From the NCBI GenBank assembly GCA_022447885.1, contig JAKUTA010000072.1, positions 1 through 6,437 of the forward strand: a stretch of DNA of 6,437 nt, given 5' to 3'. The DNA is from Candidatus Poseidoniales archaeon. Its GTDB lineage: Archaea; Thermoplasmatota; Poseidoniia; Poseidoniales; Thalassarchaeaceae. Below the pieces are notes generated by a model. The model had not been told where the DNA came from. It saw only the letters and a program-made list of their open reading frames with translations, and did not search any database. Made by a program: the position numbers and the translations under genes. Every line of letters begins with the position of its first letter. Positions within the stretch are counted from its first letter, which is position 1. Below are positions 5,432-6,437 of this stretch, in pieces.

Positions 5432-6437
5432 TCAGTATTTCGGGACCGCCGAGTCGACTTGGTCGGACCAGGCGTGGATGCCACCGGCGAGGTTGAACAG
5501 CCGGGCGGGATCGAATCCGACACGGCTGAGAGCCGAAGCAACAGCCTCTGAACGTCCACCTGTGCGACAGTAGACGACGATGTCGCGATCCTTCGGCAGC
5601 GAGTCCTGCTCGACCAGGATGTTCAGGTGGCTGACGCGCAGGTCGGTTCCCGGGAGGGTGACGATCTCCTCCTCCGCGCTGGTGCGGACATCGAGCAGGA
5701 ATGGCGACCATCCCGAATCCCTCTGGCTGACGAAGTCGGCGGGCGAGATCTCCAACACGGTGTTCGCCGATGCTTCTGCCGTGGCGCCAGCACAGAACTG
5801 CTCGTAGTCGATCAGCTCGGTGACCGCCGGCCGTTCGGGAAGCTCGCCCACCCTGAGTTCGCGGAAATCCATGTTGAGCGCGTCGTAGACGAGCAGGCGA
5901 CCGGAGAGGGATTCGCCGATGCCGAGCAGCAGTTTGACCGCCTCGGTCGCCTGCAGACCACCGATGACAGCCGGAAGCACACCCAGCACACCCGCCTCAG
6001 CACACGAGGGAACGGACTCTGGGGGCGGGGGTTCGGGGAACAGGTCGCGGTAGTTGGGCCCACCGTTGTGATTGAACAGCGTCACCTGTCCTTCAAACCT
6101 ATAGATGCTTCCATACACCCACGGTTTACCGAGAATCTCGCACGCGTCAGAAACCAGATAGCGGGTCGGGATGTTGTCCGTTCCGTCGACGATGACGTCG
6201 TAGTCGGCCAGGATATCGAGCGCGTTCTCGCTCGTCAGCCGCTGGCGGTGTTCGACCACATCCACCTCTGGGTTCACTCCCTCAAGGCGCGCCTTCGCCG
6301 AGGCCGACTTCGGCTCGCCGATGGAGCCGGTGTCGTGGATCACCTGACGTTGCAGGTTCGACAGGTCGACCTCGTCATCATCGATGATGCCGATCCTGCC
6401 CCCGCCCGCGGCTGCCAGATAGAGCAGCGCCGGTGCG
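5432..6437 (-). CDS. moeB: MoeB/MOCS3-type E1-like adenylyltransferase fused to rhodanese, start beyond window
   Basis: The enzyme activates the C-terminal Gly-Gly of a ubiquitin-like sulfur carrier (MoaD, ThiS or archaeal SAMP type) with ATP; the rhodanese part would hand over sulfur, for molybdopterin, thiamine or tRNA thiolation. The frame is open to the right edge, giving 334 visible residues; the GxGGxG loop lies just outside. Visible ATP-site elements are IDDDEVDLSNLQRQV (about 18-32), Lys43 and DGTDN (84-88). Cys145 lies in PSCAEAGVLG, and IDYEQFC (209-215) closes the adenylation domain. The rhodanese domain runs from about 229 to the end, with active loop CRTGGRS (Cys290) and a typical GGIHAW near the C-terminus, so it is probably active. 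The two CxxC zinc pairs of E. coli MoeB are absent, as in cyanobacterial MoeB-rhodanese proteins with the same NYRDLFPEPPPP segment. A GTG at 6343 lies inside the conserved core and is not the start. The symbol follows the family; which carrier it serves is unknown. Confidence 0.92.
   Translation of the reverse strand, partial: APALLYLAAAGGGRIGIIDDDEVDLSNLQRQVIHDTGSIGEPKSASAKARLEGVNPEVDVVEHRQRLTSENALDILADYDVIVDGTDNIPTRYLVSDACEILGKPWVYGSIYRFEGQVTLFNHNGGPNYRDLFPEPPPPESVPSCAEAGVLGVLPAVIGGLQATEAVKLLLGIGESLSGRLLVYDALNMDFRELRVGELPERPAVTELIDYEQFCAGATAEASANTVLEISPADFVSQRDSGWSPFLLDVRTSAEEEIVTLPGTDLRVSHLNILVEQDSLPKDRDIVVYCRTGGRSEAVASALSRVGFDPARLFNLAGGIHAWSDQVDSAVPKY

Noticed and set aside
5414..5458. 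Two GTCGAC sites around the MoeB-rhodanese stop codon
   Set aside because: Six-base palindromes are expected by chance in GC-rich DNA; the second lies within coding sequence and the intervening bases do not pair.
6341..6343. GTG as start of the MoeB-rhodanese gene
   Set aside because: The frame continues upstream without a stop, and those 31 codons encode the conserved LYLAAAG...DLSNLQRQ part of the adenylation domain, so this GTG is an internal valine.
1..6437. Idea that the window encodes a defence system or mobile element
   Set aside because: All five genes belong to metabolic, signalling, surface or transport families. There are no transposase, nuclease, integrase, CRISPR-like repeats or terminal inverted repeats.

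Overview
The window holds five genes, all reading leftward on the minus strand, with gaps of 16 to 135 bases. The two end genes run off the window. In transcription order from the right edge they are: an E1-like adenylyltransferase fused to a rhodanese (MoeB/MOCS3 type, start outside the window); a secreted or membrane-anchored protein with three thrombospondin type-3 calcium-binding repeats; a response regulator with an unrecognised C-terminal half; a single-chain 2-oxoacid dehydrogenase E1 with alpha and beta parts fused; and the N-terminal 240 residues of a sodium/calcium exchanger family membrane protein.

Organism (inference): the DNA is GC-rich, around 60% by eye. The TSP3 protein has a signal peptide, repeats of the form 'DxDxDG...CPDT...DENGC', one late membrane helix and a short basic cytoplasmic tail. 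That plan is very common in marine Euryarchaeota (Marine Group II, Candidatus Poseidoniales). A fused E1 and a small response regulator without a DNA-binding domain do not contradict this, but a marine bacterium is not excluded. There is no rRNA, tRNA or other decisive marker here. The exchanger has a textbook Shine-Dalgarno (AGGAGG); the response regulator has none and may be leaderless.

Layout: 6437-5432 MoeB-rhodanese; 5431-5356 short gap; 5355-4510 TSP3 protein; 4509-4375 gap, the longest and the best place for a promoter; 4374-3406 response regulator; 16-base gap; 3389-786 fused E1; 65-base gap with a stem-loop over the E1 stop codon; 720-1 exchanger.

How the genes might work together: the response regulator and E1 are packed tightly enough to be co-transcribed, so a phospho-signal protein and the entry enzyme of a 2-oxoacid dehydrogenase complex are probably made together. 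The others look like housekeeping or surface genes that share orientation; a functional tie between them is not shown. I saw no mobile element, CRISPR array or RNA gene. The window looks like ordinary chromosome of a poorly studied lineage. The most interesting parts are the E1 architecture (N-terminal extension, histidine-rich loop), the orphan regulator output domain and the regulator-E1 pairing.
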